Assembly: GCF_018619335.1 (NCBI RefSeq)
Contig: NZ_JAHHDX010000024.1
Coordinates: 1-60,660, forward strand
Length of the DNA: 60,660 nucleotides
Reading direction: 5' to 3'
Source of the DNA: Alteromonas sp. ALT199
GTDB taxonomy: Bacteria; Pseudomonadota; Gammaproteobacteria; Enterobacterales; Alteromonadaceae
Shown here: piece by piece, positions 18,494-27,049 of the stretch
Layout of the letters: every line of letters begins with the position of its first letter
How positions within the stretch are numbered: position 1 is the first letter of the stretch
Made by a program: the position numbers and the translations under genes
Notes under the pieces: model-generated
What the model was told of the DNA's origin: nothing
The model's input: the letters and a program-made list of their open reading frames with translations, nothing else
Databases searched by the model: none

Positions 18494-18513
18494 GCGGCCT
18501 AATAAGGCCGCTT
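18494..18513. terminator. Bidirectional terminator between convergent genes
   Basis: GCGGCCT-AATA-AGGCCGC forms a GC-rich stem. Reading leftward it is followed by CTCTTTTTCG and so terminates the dienelactone hydrolase gene; reading rightward it follows the pao-type operon with a weaker T-tract. Confidence 0.85.
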
Positions 18514-18522
18514 CAATAGTCA

Positions 18523-19476
18523 CTACTTTAAATGTCTATCAAAAAAGTCTATCGTTCGGCGCCACGCTAATTCAGCGTCTTTAGGGCTGTAACGACTTGT
18601 CGAATCGTTGTGAAAGCCATGCTGTGCTTTGGCATAAGTAAAGGCCTCATACTCAGCGTCGTTTGCCTCTAATACGGCTTTATAGCTTTCCCATGTTGCA
18701 TTCACCCGCTTATCGTTTTCAGCAAAGTTAATTAACAAAGGGCCTTTTACTTGGCCTACTAACGGCTGCTTTGCTGGTGTCCCATAGAAAGGGACGGCAG
18801 CATTCAATTTGTCGGGTATACTGGCCGCTAGAAAATTAGCAATATACCCACCAAAGCAAAAACCTACCACGCCAAGCTTACCTGTTGTCTTTTCATGATC
18901 TTTCAACCACAGCGCTGCCGCTACCATATCTTGCTCTATTTTGTCCTTATCAAGGCTCTTTTGCATAGCACGGCCATCGTCATCGTTTCCCGGATAACCA
19001 CCTAGCGGAAACAGCGCATCTGGAGCAAAAGCCACATAACCTTGCATAGCAAGTCTTCTAGCTACATCTTTTATATAAGGGTTTAACCCGCGATTTTCGT
19101 GCACCACTAATACGCATGGCGCCACGCCAGATTCAGGTAAGCTCGTGGGCTGCACTAAATAACCGCCGCCTTCCCCATGTCCTTTGGGCGATGAAAAGAC
19201 TTCGTAGGTAGCTTTAATAGCTGGGTCGTTAAACGACACTTGCTCTGCTTTGGCATAATCAGGAATAAGTGCGCCACCAATAGCGCTCACGGTTAGTCCC
19301 GCTACTGAAAGGGAAGCAAGGCGAGTCAAAAACGTTCGACGGTCTATATCACCGTGGGCGTATTCATCGTACCAATCGAACGCCTCTTGAGGGATGTTAG
19401 GTTCTTTTTGTTGCGATAGTTCTTGCGATACCTTTTGCAATATTTTTTGCGGTTTTGGGGTGTCATTTTGCTTCAT
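18523..19476 (-). CDS. Exported dienelactone hydrolase-family protein
   Basis: A 317-residue alpha/beta hydrolase. A 45-residue cytoplasmic-type leader precedes a twin-arginine-like export signal (DRRTFLTRLASLSVAGL), suggesting Tat export of a folded enzyme. The hydrolase domain (about 85-317) has the oxyanion segment VVHENRGLNPYI, the nucleophile Cys207 in VGFCFGGY, an Asp in AENDKRVNATW and a His in AQHGFHND, which together form the Cys-Asp-His triad of dienelactone hydrolases. The family opens lactone or ester substrates; the true substrate here is unknown. E. coli YghX-like proteins show the same layout of a Tat-like leader before this domain. The gene faces the pao-type operon. Confidence 0.88.
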   Translation of the reverse strand: MKQNDTPKPQKILQKVSQELSQQKEPNIPQEAFDWYDEYAHGDIDRRTFLTRLASLSVAGLTVSAIGGALIPDYAKAEQVSFNDPAIKATYEVFSSPKGHGEGGGYLVQPTSLPESGVAPCVLVVHENRGLNPYIKDVARRLAMQGYVAFAPDALFPLGGYPGNDDDGRAMQKSLDKDKIEQDMVAAALWLKDHEKTTGKLGVVGFCFGGYIANFLAASIPDKLNAAVPFYGTPAKQPLVGQVKGPLLINFAENDKRVNATWESYKAVLEANDAEYEAFTYAKAQHGFHNDSTSRYSPKDAELAWRRTIDFFDRHLK

Positions 19477-19681
19477 CTTTTGAAACCTTTGTTTTCACCT
19501 GTCGGCATAGATACTTACCTACTGTGTGGGCAATTATCTATGCTGATTGGTATTAAGTGGTAGCACAAACACCGTGCCCCGAAAAATGCCGATAATATCT
19601 ACTTTACGTGGGATAGCCGAAGACGCAAGGTGCAATTCACTTTTTAGGCGATAACCCTTTACGTCATATAAACTTAGCAAC

Positions 19682-21454
19682 TTATTGCCACCAAGACGCG
19701 GCGACTTGAATTGGAGAAGGGTCGTTAACATAGGATACCCACATAACCAGGGCGCGTTTTGTGGTTTCTACATGCGTATTGCTAGGCAAAAGTAAGCTTG
19801 TCTCATATTGAAATGCGCGAGTATTGTCAGTTTCTCTACTTAACACCGCTTTTTTATAATCTAACACTACAAAATCATGAACGAGTTTCCGTCCTGCGTT
19901 TTCACCTCGCTTTACCGATGTTTCTATGCCAAAACCAAGTAGTGCCGCGTGAACCGTTAACAAAGAACTCCCCTTGCTGGCGTTTATTTTATTGAACGTC
20001 ACGTTTATGTTGTCGTTTTCTACCGAAGCATGAAGTACGCCAGACAAAGGGGCGGTTTTGTTCGGTAACGGCTGCCCGCGAAACCAACCGTTCCAAGCAC
20101 GGCCATTTAGGGCAAAACCGGGCGTGGCGATAGTGTTGGCTTTACCTACACGCTTGTAGTCTCGTTGCCTTTTACTAAAAGCACTGTCAGCGAAGGGATC
20201 TTTCCAACCCAAATAATCCCAATAGTCCACATGAAAGTTAATGGGAACTAACTCAGTCCACAACTTCTCGCTATCTACAAAGCCTGAAATCCATTTTTCA
20301 GCCGGTGGGCAGCTGCTGCAACCTTGGGATGTATAAAGTTCCAAGACGGTTGTTTGATTAGGCGTGCTGGTAAGTATGAAAGGCGCGCCTGCTGATTCAT
20401 TGGATAATGAGTTTGTCGTTAGCAACGGTGCTAATTCAGACGCTGGAACATGCGCTAAACCTGCGGTTTTACTCTCATTAGAGTGCAGAGTAAGGGCAGC
20501 TTTAACTATGGGGTTCTTTGCAGCTTGGCTCGAAGCATTATCTACGTCTCTATTTATAGATGTTGAAACCATCGATTGTTCCGGCTGTGCATTAATACGC
20601 CAGTCGTAATCAATAAAGCGAAGCTTGTAGTTCGAAGGTATAGGTTGCTCAATATATTTATTGATATATTGGGGTAAGTCTCGAGCTTTGCCCGACGCAA
20701 CAAAGTCTTCTGTATAGAAATCTAATATTTCTGACACATACGCTCGCTTGCGTTTACCATCTAAATAGAAGTGCTTTTTCTTGCTGAAAAATTCATAGGT
20801 AAGCTGTTCTAGCATTTCATTTAATTGCTCTGGGTAAAATGGCGTTTTAGGTAGTCGTGGACAATCTTTCACCATACAGTTAAGCGCGAAGTGTGCCCTT
20901 GGTTCGTTTAACGGCCTTATCACGTCATTTTCATAGTCGTATAAATTAGTGACTTTCCCGCCAATCACCACATCTCGAAACTTAAAAAAAGCGGCGCGAG
21001 AGAAAAAGCTTGTAAAGCCATCTGGAATACCTTTTTCAACCACGCCATACATTGCCAATGCGTTGTAGCTATTGATGTGATAGCTCATTACTTCTTCTGG
21101 CGAAGTGAATAATTCAGGTGTTGCTGTTGGACTAGCAAAGCCAATAAAAGATACGACATTTTCAAGCGGCGCAATATCCTCAGACAAGGCCTTGAAATTA
21201 GTTCGCCCTTCTTCATCAACATAATTTGCTAATACGTATTCCCAGTCTTGGGTAGCTTGCTTATAAGCTTGCTTCAGCGTAACAAGCGCTTGGTTTTCAG
21301 CGTTAGCACTCATTGAATTTACTTCATTTGGCTGTTCGCTAGCACTGGCACTTTGTACAAAAAGTAATAAGGAAAACCCCAAAACCCATGAGGCAAACAT
21401 CCACAATGCTTCACCGAAAGCGCGGTTCAAATTAGGCGAATTAGAATACTGCAT
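19682..21454 (-). CDS. DUF547-DUF1223 fusion protein, secreted
   Basis: A 590-residue protein with an N-terminal signal peptide or anchor (about residues 18-39) and two domains. Residues about 70-255 match DUF547 (WEYVLANYVDEEGRTNF, SYHINSYNALAMYGVVEKG, EPRAHFALNCMVKDCPRL, VSEILDFYTEDF). Residues about 365-590 match DUF1223, a thioredoxin-fold family, with TVLELYTSQGCSSCPPAEKW (Cys379 and Cys382), FHVDYWDYLGWKDPF and TPGFALNGR. A serine- and asparagine-rich linker joins them. The ribosome-binding site AAGGAAG lies in the 10-base gap after the radical SAM gene, so the two are co-transcribed. The thioredoxin-like CxxC suggests redox work in the periplasm. DUF547 is of unknown activity. A fusion of the two families is unusual in my experience. 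Confidence 0.83.
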   Translation of the reverse strand: MQYSNSPNLNRAFGEALWMFASWVLGFSLLLFVQSASASEQPNEVNSMSANAENQALVTLKQAYKQATQDWEYVLANYVDEEGRTNFKALSEDIAPLENVVSFIGFASPTATPELFTSPEEVMSYHINSYNALAMYGVVEKGIPDGFTSFFSRAAFFKFRDVVIGGKVTNLYDYENDVIRPLNEPRAHFALNCMVKDCPRLPKTPFYPEQLNEMLEQLTYEFFSKKKHFYLDGKRKRAYVSEILDFYTEDFVASGKARDLPQYINKYIEQPIPSNYKLRFIDYDWRINAQPEQSMVSTSINRDVDNASSQAAKNPIVKAALTLHSNESKTAGLAHVPASELAPLLTTNSLSNESAGAPFILTSTPNQTTVLELYTSQGCSSCPPAEKWISGFVDSEKLWTELVPINFHVDYWDYLGWKDPFADSAFSKRQRDYKRVGKANTIATPGFALNGRAWNGWFRGQPLPNKTAPLSGVLHASVENDNINVTFNKINASKGSSLLTVHAALLGFGIETSVKRGENAGRKLVHDFVVLDYKKAVLSRETDNTRAFQYETSLLLPSNTHVETTKRALVMWVSYVNDPSPIQVAASWWQ

Positions 21455-21464
21455 GGCTTCTTCC

Positions 21465-22940
21465 TTATCCTATTTCTGAAGTTTGTTTATTTGGGGGAAC
21501 GCTACTTGATCTAGCGCCAAGATCGTTGTTTACCCCGTGAACTGACTCATGACTTAGCTCTTGGCTTAACTCTTGACTTGGCCCTTGATTTAACACCTTA
21601 GGTGACTCACTGATTGATTCGTTTGAGGCCCCAATGATGGGTTCGTGAACAGGCTCATCATTGGTAAGCAGTCGAATAGGGATCACGTTATCTTCTTGAT
21701 AGCGCTTGCCTAAAGGTTGGTATTGTTTAACCTGCCCCCGATGATTGGTGTAAGAGAGGGGCTTTAATATGTGCTCGTCGCGCTCTGCGTTGTGTTTACA
21801 CATTGATACAGGGCCGTCAGCTGTCATTACCATGAACGAGCAGGCATCTATTCTGTCTTGCTGAAGCTCGTTGGCATCCATAAAATTTTGAACGAAAAAT
21901 GACAGTTTGTGCACACGCCCGCGACTTTTAATTAAACTGGCGCGCATTTCTAACAACTTTGCCGACGTTGCTTTTACTAGCCTCCAAATCCAGTAAGGGC
22001 GTATAACTAAGGCCTTGATGTAATCTCTTAGTATGTTTGCTTTACCGTGCTGACGGGTAGTTTGAATATGCTTAAAATCTTCAATGAACTTGGCGAATAG
22101 CTCGCTATCGTCAACTACCGAATAGACTTGGTTATCGGCAACTAAAGTGGGCATGTAGCTGTGGCAATCGCTATGGCCGATACGTACCTTTTCCCACGAC
22201 AAAGCTTTAGATATCGTTTTTTCAATGGCCGCTTTTACAGTAAGCGGGTCGACCACATCAGTTCGTGCCCCCCACTCGCCTCGACCGGTTTCAGCCTGAA
22301 GCTGAAACGAAGCAAAACTAACTGCACCTGCGTGTTGTACAAAAAAGTCCACCAGCATGGGCAGTTCTTTGAAGTTGTCGGTGTGCACTGTGGTGTTAAA
22401 AATAACCATAAGGCCCAGACCTTTGGCCCGCGCTATGTAATCTTCACGAATAGCATTTAACGACTGCTCATCATCATAACCTTTGCGCTCTTGTGTGGTG
22501 TCTACGTGGAATGCAACGTCGTTAAGCCCAGCTTCGGCTAACTCAGTGAGCAGGTCTCTTGTGGCAGCAATACCATTTGTAAAAAGCGCCGTATGTAAGC
22601 CAAGTTGATTTGCATAAGCAACAATATCGATAAGCTCGCTGCGTTTTCTTAACGTGGGGTCGCCCCCAGTAATTTGCACGCTGGTTCCAGGCCCGTAGTG
22701 TTTAAGCACGTTGTCTAAACGCTTAAATACTTCTTGAATGGGAATATCACGAACTGCTTGCGAATGCTCTGACAAATAGCATAAGGTGCAATCAAGATTA
22801 CATTTTTGCGTGATTTCAACAGCAACACAGCCAATGGTGTGCGTTCGCCCCAAAAGTTGATTGGGAGTAAAATGTTCACCCATTCGCTTTCGTGTAGAAG
22901 CAAGTTGTTGATTTCTTGTAGTACCAGGGGAGCACGCCAT
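21465..22940 (-). CDS. Radical SAM enzyme with Ser/Glu-rich tail
   Basis: A 491-residue radical S-adenosylmethionine protein. The cluster motif CNLDCTLC uses Cys47, Cys51 and Cys54, and the GGDPTLR segment (VQITGGDPTLRKRSEL) is the usual S-adenosylmethionine contact. The half-barrel continues through HTALFTNGI, DVAFHVDTT and VIFNTTVHTDN. A C-terminal segment DACSFMVMTADGPVSMCKHN has two further cysteines and recalls the auxiliary region of MJ0619/Tes-like radical SAM proteins; this likeness is weak. The last 60 residues are low complexity with near-repeats of QELS. The start given is only 4 bases from the divergent start, so ATG at 22883 (MGEHFTPN) may be the real one. Downstream is the DUF547-DUF1223 gene. 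Confidence 0.83.
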   Translation of the reverse strand: MACSPGTTRNQQLASTRKRMGEHFTPNQLLGRTHTIGCVAVEITQKCNLDCTLCYLSEHSQAVRDIPIQEVFKRLDNVLKHYGPGTSVQITGGDPTLRKRSELIDIVAYANQLGLHTALFTNGIAATRDLLTELAEAGLNDVAFHVDTTQERKGYDDEQSLNAIREDYIARAKGLGLMVIFNTTVHTDNFKELPMLVDFFVQHAGAVSFASFQLQAETGRGEWGARTDVVDPLTVKAAIEKTISKALSWEKVRIGHSDCHSYMPTLVADNQVYSVVDDSELFAKFIEDFKHIQTTRQHGKANILRDYIKALVIRPYWIWRLVKATSAKLLEMRASLIKSRGRVHKLSFFVQNFMDANELQQDRIDACSFMVMTADGPVSMCKHNAERDEHILKPLSYTNHRGQVKQYQPLGKRYQEDNVIPIRLLTNDEPVHEPIIGASNESISESPKVLNQGPSQELSQELSHESVHGVNNDLGARSSSVPPNKQTSEIG

Positions 22941-22944
22941 TTTA

Positions 22945-24093
22945 ATGTGCCTTTTTCAAACTACTGAGTATCAACAAAGACCTTTTACATTTGAAAATAC
23001 TTTCAAGGCATGCCGTTTTTTTGCACTAACCACTTTGTTTTATTGTGTAACAAGTCATGCAGAAACTAGTGAAGCACAGTTAGAAGTAGCTACACAATTG
23101 AGTGCGTTCGAGGAAGTGAAAAGCCTTGTTTTTTCTGACCCTTACTCCAGCCTTCCGCAATATGAGGTATCGCGTAAACACTTTGACGTTAGCGGCGAAA
23201 ACATACTGCTAAAACACGCTCAAAGAACCCTTTCATCAAATGCAAATTTTATCGAATTAGGTACCAAACATAAGCTACTTCAAGCCAACGGAATATGCTT
23301 TTCCGGTACTTGGAAGATAAATCAAAACAGTCCTTACACTGGGCTTTTTCAAGCGGGTACGGAGATACCTATTATCGTTAGAGCATCCGTCAGCTTAAGC
23401 GAAACAAAGCAGCAGGATAAGCGAGCATTTGGGATAGCGATTAAGCTTTTTCCTTATGCCCATAGTGCACTTACTGAGAACATATTTCTTATGCACTCCC
23501 TTGGCGGTACAAAAACAAAGTATGTGGCAAACCTGCCTATGACTAACGAACCAGCGCTTGGTGAGCTGCCTCCCTTTAGCCAATTGCTTACCGCCTATCG
23601 ATTGGAAAGCGATTTGGAGGAAGCCGATAAAGCGTTTAGCGGCAAAAAAGCTAATGCGCGGTTTAGACCAGTATCTCATCTGGCAGCAGTAAAGGTCGGT
23701 GATGCAAGCTCAAGAGTGGCGGAGCATACAGAAGAAAGTACGTTAGAACTGAGCATTTCAGCGCCAACAACTTCGAAAGAAATAGAGATAGAGCGCGAAT
23801 TTGAAACAAAAAGCGAAGCTGAAATAAAAACCGAAAAACAAGGCCCCCACTGGCTAAGAGCAGCATTAAGCTCAGATACACCGCTGGTAAATAAAGATGA
23901 TTTTCGCGATGAGTTATCATTACAACATTACCCTAATCAGACGCTGTCTTGGGTTTTATATACTGCCAATTTTAACGATGCAGGAATAGATGAAGCGCAA
24001 TGGCAAGAAGTTGGCGAAATTATATTAACCAAGTCGGTTGTTTCACTTACCTGCGATACTAAGCTTCACTTTAACCATCCTGCCATTAAATGA
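22945..24093 (+). CDS. Secreted protein with catalase-like segment
   Basis: A 382-residue exported protein with a signal peptide-like stretch (FKACRFFALTTLFYCVTSHA) after a short leader; the real start may be the given ATG or lie a little further in. I do not know its function. Residues about 95-205 resemble the core of catalase-fold proteins: LLQANGICFSGTWKI, SPYTGLFQAGTEIPIIVRASVSLSET, RAFGIAIKLFP and a later FLMHSLGGTKTKYV. No heme-ligand tyrosine motif (RxxxY near the end) is evident, so catalase activity is doubtful. A highly charged insertion (about 260-295, EIEREFETKSEAEI-like) splits the protein before the last SWVLYTANFNDAG segment. It starts only 4 bases from the divergent radical SAM gene. 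Confidence 0.6.
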   Translation: MCLFQTTEYQQRPFTFENTFKACRFFALTTLFYCVTSHAETSEAQLEVATQLSAFEEVKSLVFSDPYSSLPQYEVSRKHFDVSGENILLKHAQRTLSSNANFIELGTKHKLLQANGICFSGTWKINQNSPYTGLFQAGTEIPIIVRASVSLSETKQQDKRAFGIAIKLFPYAHSALTENIFLMHSLGGTKTKYVANLPMTNEPALGELPPFSQLLTAYRLESDLEEADKAFSGKKANARFRPVSHLAAVKVGDASSRVAEHTEESTLELSISAPTTSKEIEIEREFETKSEAEIKTEKQGPHWLRAALSSDTPLVNKDDFRDELSLQHYPNQTLSWVLYTANFNDAGIDEAQWQEVGEIILTKSVVSLTCDTKLHFNHPAIK

Positions 24094-24206
24094 CGCTAAG
24101 TATTTCCGTTTAAACGGGTAAACCCCGCGCTAGACGGTTTTTACTGCCTATCGAGATTACCGTATAGTATGCGATGTATTCATCGTTTTTTTTTAAGTGT
24201 TGTTCC

Positions 24207-24743
24207 ATGCCCGCTTCTTTTCGCAAAAACAGTCGCAGTATTCACTTGTGGCTATCGCTAGTTATCTTTATTCCTGTGGTCATTGTTATCGCTAGCGGCT
24301 TGTTATTGCAGGTCAAAAAAGAATTCGACTGGATCCAGCCGCCTACGCAAAAAGGCCAAAACGGCGCGCCAACGCTTTCCTTTGAGGAAGTGCTTGATGC
24401 AGTAAAACAGATACGCCAAGCTAACTTAAACGATTGGGACGATATCGACCGTTTAGATGTTCGCCCCGGAAAAGGTATCATAAAGGTGCGTGGCAAGAAC
24501 CACTGGGAAGTGCAGCTCAATGCACAAACCGGCGATGTGCTTCAGGTAGCCTATCGGCGCACAGACACTATTGAAGCCATTCACGACGGCAGCTGGTTTT
24601 TTGAAGGCGCCAAGCTTTGGCTGTTTTTACCGGCTGCCCTGTTACTCTTTATACTGTGGATAACGGGTTTGGTTATGCTGTACACCACCCTAAAAAGCAA
24701 ATATCGAAAAAAGAAATACCGTAAACCGATTAATATTTCATAG
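24207..24743 (+). CDS. PepSY-domain membrane protein
   Basis: A 178-residue inner-membrane protein. The start chosen (MPASFRKNSRSIHLW) gives the usual basic leader before transmembrane helix 1 (LVIFIPVVIVIASGLLL). A periplasmic PepSY unit of about 85 residues follows (FEEVLDAVKQIR, DRLDVRPGKGIIKVRG, WEVQLNAQTGDVLQV), then YRRTDTIEAIHDGS and helix 2 (LPAALLLFILWITGLVML), ending in a very basic tail. Short PepSY proteins of this layout usually accompany siderophore or heme receptors. The next gene, convergent and overlapping by 6 bases at the 3' end, is a TonB-dependent receptor, which supports a link to metal uptake although the two cannot share a transcript. Confidence 0.83.
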   Translation: MPASFRKNSRSIHLWLSLVIFIPVVIVIASGLLLQVKKEFDWIQPPTQKGQNGAPTLSFEEVLDAVKQIRQANLNDWDDIDRLDVRPGKGIIKVRGKNHWEVQLNAQTGDVLQVAYRRTDTIEAIHDGSWFFEGAKLWLFLPAALLLFILWITGLVMLYTTLKSKYRKKKYRKPINIS

Positions 24744-26897
24744 TTGGTAAGTGACTGCCAGCTGTACACTTTCTCCTTGAGCAAACGCGGCTTTGTCATC
24801 GGCGCTGGTATAATAGTGTTGGTTAGTGAGGTTACTCCAGCTTACCTGAAGTTGCATATCCTCTCCTAACTGCCAGTTTGCGCCAATATCTAGAGTAAAA
24901 ACATCGCTAAGGGCTTGCTCTCCGTCTGCAACGTCGGTCTTACTGGCGCGATAGCTTAGTACCGTGAAAAATCGCGTGTCTTGCCAATTAACACCTACAT
25001 CTAGGCGCTGATTGTTTGCCGGTATATCTGCAATGGTCTTGCCGAAGTTGTCTTTGCTATTGTCTTTACCCTGAATCCACATGCCGCTAAGTCGAGCATC
25101 TACGATGCTGTCTTGCAATTGCCAGCTAATCTGATAGCTGACGCCTTCAATGGTTGCTCTATCTAAATTAGCATATTGAAGTACATCTTCAGCAACTGTA
25201 ATGCGTTCAATATAGTTATCAATTTGCTGATGAAAGACTTCAATCGAGCCCTGAATGTGTTTTGCGCTATAGGCCACGGTTAGCTGTTTATTAAGGGCCT
25301 GTTCGGTTTCAAGCTGTATACTTCCCAGCACGGTACCTCGAGGAGTTTCCCCAGCAAAGAAACGCTCAGTTAACGATGGGTTTCGAAATGCACTAGAAAC
25401 ATACACGCTAGCCGCCCAATGTGATGAAAGCTGATAATTTGCGCCCAGATAGCCACTAAAATTCGTGGTTGATTGCGACCTTCTAGGCTGGGCGTTGTTA
25501 GGCTGGGCATCATTAGACTGGGTTGGGCTGGCACTTGAATCATCAGACTGTCGCTGCCAATCAACCCTTGTACCGATGGCAAGTGAAAAGCTTTGCCACT
25601 GACGTGAAGCATCCACAACGGCTGCGGTATTTACTTCACTGGCATCAAGCGTACGCACTTCATACGCTAGGTCAGATTTAAATGAGCCTAGTGAAAAGTC
25701 TGACGGCGCAGTATCGGGCAATACGATTTCTGATGGCGTTAACGTAAATTCCCTTTCATCAGCCACCACGCCTTCACGGCCCGATACCTGAAGCTGCCAG
25801 TTTAAATCCCAGTCTTCTAACTGCGTATGCGTATTCATATTGAAGCCATAATCAAATGCCTTGTTTTCGCTGTCATTTGTACGACTTCCTGGTCGCAAGA
25901 CCGAGGCATCTAAGGTTGATTTATGCCACCAGATATTCCCAGCAAATAAATTATCTTCAAACGTTATTTTGCCAAGCCAATGGGTATTATCTGGGTAGAT
26001 TGTTCTTCTGCTTGCAGGGTAGTCACTGCTGGATTTACCAATATCGTTGTTATTTGAATATAGTGTCCAGGCTTCTTTTATAATGCTATTTTCAGGTCTG
26101 TGCCTGAGAAACACCCCTGTTTGTTCAAATTGATCAAACAGTGTATTTCCGTTCGCATCCTCACCGTTATTCGCGCTTCTATATGAGATATTCCAATCTG
26201 TAACCCCCGACTTTTCTTTGCCATTTGCGCCATTTTTGCTGCCATCGGCAGCACTGGTACCGGCATAGCTCACGGCTTTCATCTGCTGATTACTGCTGTA
26301 GCCTACTTTTAAATAGGGCTCTTGGAGTGATTCTAGGTAAAGATTCACCGCGCCGCCAATAGCGCCCGAGCCTAGATAAGTGGAAGCGGCGCCTGGTAAT
26401 ACTGTGGCTGACGAAATAAAATCAGGCGGAATAAAGCCTACACTTGAGCCTGCGCGCCTATCGCTGACAATAGGTACACCATCCAGCAAGGTTTGAATTC
26501 GCCACCGCGAATACCCTCGTACACTAATACTTTGTATCTGCCCGCCCTGCCCATTTAACGATACTGACGGCGATTGAAGTAGCACATCATTAGCGTGCAA
26601 AGGCGAAACCAGGCTACTTTTATCAAACGCATATTGAGGGAATATGCGTGACAGCGCTTCATCATAATAGGGACGCGTAGCTGTTACCGTATAGCGTTCA
26701 ACGCTTTCAAATGGTTCGCTTCGAGCAAAGCTCGCTGTCGATAAAAGTGATAACAAAAAGGCTGCAAAAAGCCGCGACGAACATATAGATGGCGAAGATG
26801 TAAAAGGCGAAATAATAGATGCAGGTAAACCTGATGAAATTTTAACAAACATTGAAGAACGTTGAGCTGACAGAAAAGAAAACAATAAAGGTCTCAC
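24738..26897 (-). CDS. TonB-dependent outer-membrane receptor
   Basis: A 719-residue receptor. A long leader ends in a signal peptide-like stretch (LFAAFLLSLLSTASFA); the ATG 15 codons in (MFVKISSG) is an alternative start. Then comes the TonB-box-like VERYTVTATRPYY, the plug domain (LLQSPSVSLNGQGGQIQSI, VRGYSRWRIQTLLDGVPI, ATVLPGAASTYLGSGAIGGAVNL) and a beta-barrel ending in the outer-membrane C-terminal pattern GESVQLAVTYQL with aromatic and leucine residues at the end. It imports a TonB-dependent substrate, perhaps an iron chelate given the adjoining PepSY gene; the ligand cannot be read from sequence. No clear Fur box was found in front of it. Confidence 0.88.
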   Translation of the reverse strand: MRPLLFSFLSAQRSSMFVKISSGLPASIISPFTSSPSICSSRLFAAFLLSLLSTASFARSEPFESVERYTVTATRPYYDEALSRIFPQYAFDKSSLVSPLHANDVLLQSPSVSLNGQGGQIQSISVRGYSRWRIQTLLDGVPIVSDRRAGSSVGFIPPDFISSATVLPGAASTYLGSGAIGGAVNLYLESLQEPYLKVGYSSNQQMKAVSYAGTSAADGSKNGANGKEKSGVTDWNISYRSANNGEDANGNTLFDQFEQTGVFLRHRPENSIIKEAWTLYSNNNDIGKSSSDYPASRRTIYPDNTHWLGKITFEDNLFAGNIWWHKSTLDASVLRPGSRTNDSENKAFDYGFNMNTHTQLEDWDLNWQLQVSGREGVVADEREFTLTPSEIVLPDTAPSDFSLGSFKSDLAYEVRTLDASEVNTAAVVDASRQWQSFSLAIGTRVDWQRQSDDSSASPTQSNDAQPNNAQPRRSQSTTNFSGYLGANYQLSSHWAASVYVSSAFRNPSLTERFFAGETPRGTVLGSIQLETEQALNKQLTVAYSAKHIQGSIEVFHQQIDNYIERITVAEDVLQYANLDRATIEGVSYQISWQLQDSIVDARLSGMWIQGKDNSKDNFGKTIADIPANNQRLDVGVNWQDTRFFTVLSYRASKTDVADGEQALSDVFTLDIGANWQLGEDMQLQVSWSNLTNQHYYTSADDKAAFAQGESVQLAVTYQL

Positions 26898-26960
26898 TAA
26901 CCGATACGTAAGAACGATGAAAGTACGTACCGAAAAATCTGGTTAAAAATGAAATGAAAA

Positions 26961-26986
26961 ACGCGGCAGTAATGCTACTGCCGCGT
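26961..26986 (-). terminator. Terminator of the beta-propeller gene
   Basis: A perfect 11-bp GC-rich stem (ACGCGGCAGTA / TACTGCCGCGT) with an ATGC loop. Reading leftward it is followed by TTTTTCATTTC, so it ends the transcript of the large gene to its right. Confidence 0.87.
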
Positions 26987-26997
26987 GCTAAGCCCAA

Positions 26998-27034
26998 CTA
27001 GACTAAAAATCAGACTAAAAACTAGACTAAAAAT
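26998..27034. repeat. Short AT-rich tandem repeat
   Basis: Three imperfect 11-13 bp units (CTAGACTAAAAAT, CAGACTAAAAA, CTAGACTAAAAAT) lie between the beta-propeller stop codon and its terminator, within the 3' untranslated region. No function is apparent. Confidence 0.6.
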
Positions 27035-27049
27035 TAGGCTAGTCAGCCG

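Noticed and set aside
19534..19731. 65-codon frame after the DUF547-DUF1223 gene
   Set aside because: It overlaps the end of the fusion gene in another frame, matches no family, and lacks an upstream ribosome-binding site. It could be a small gene but the evidence is too weak.
26998..27034. Short tandem repeat as a possible attachment site
   Set aside because: It is in a 3' untranslated region beside a terminator, with no integrase nearby and no second copy seen in the window.
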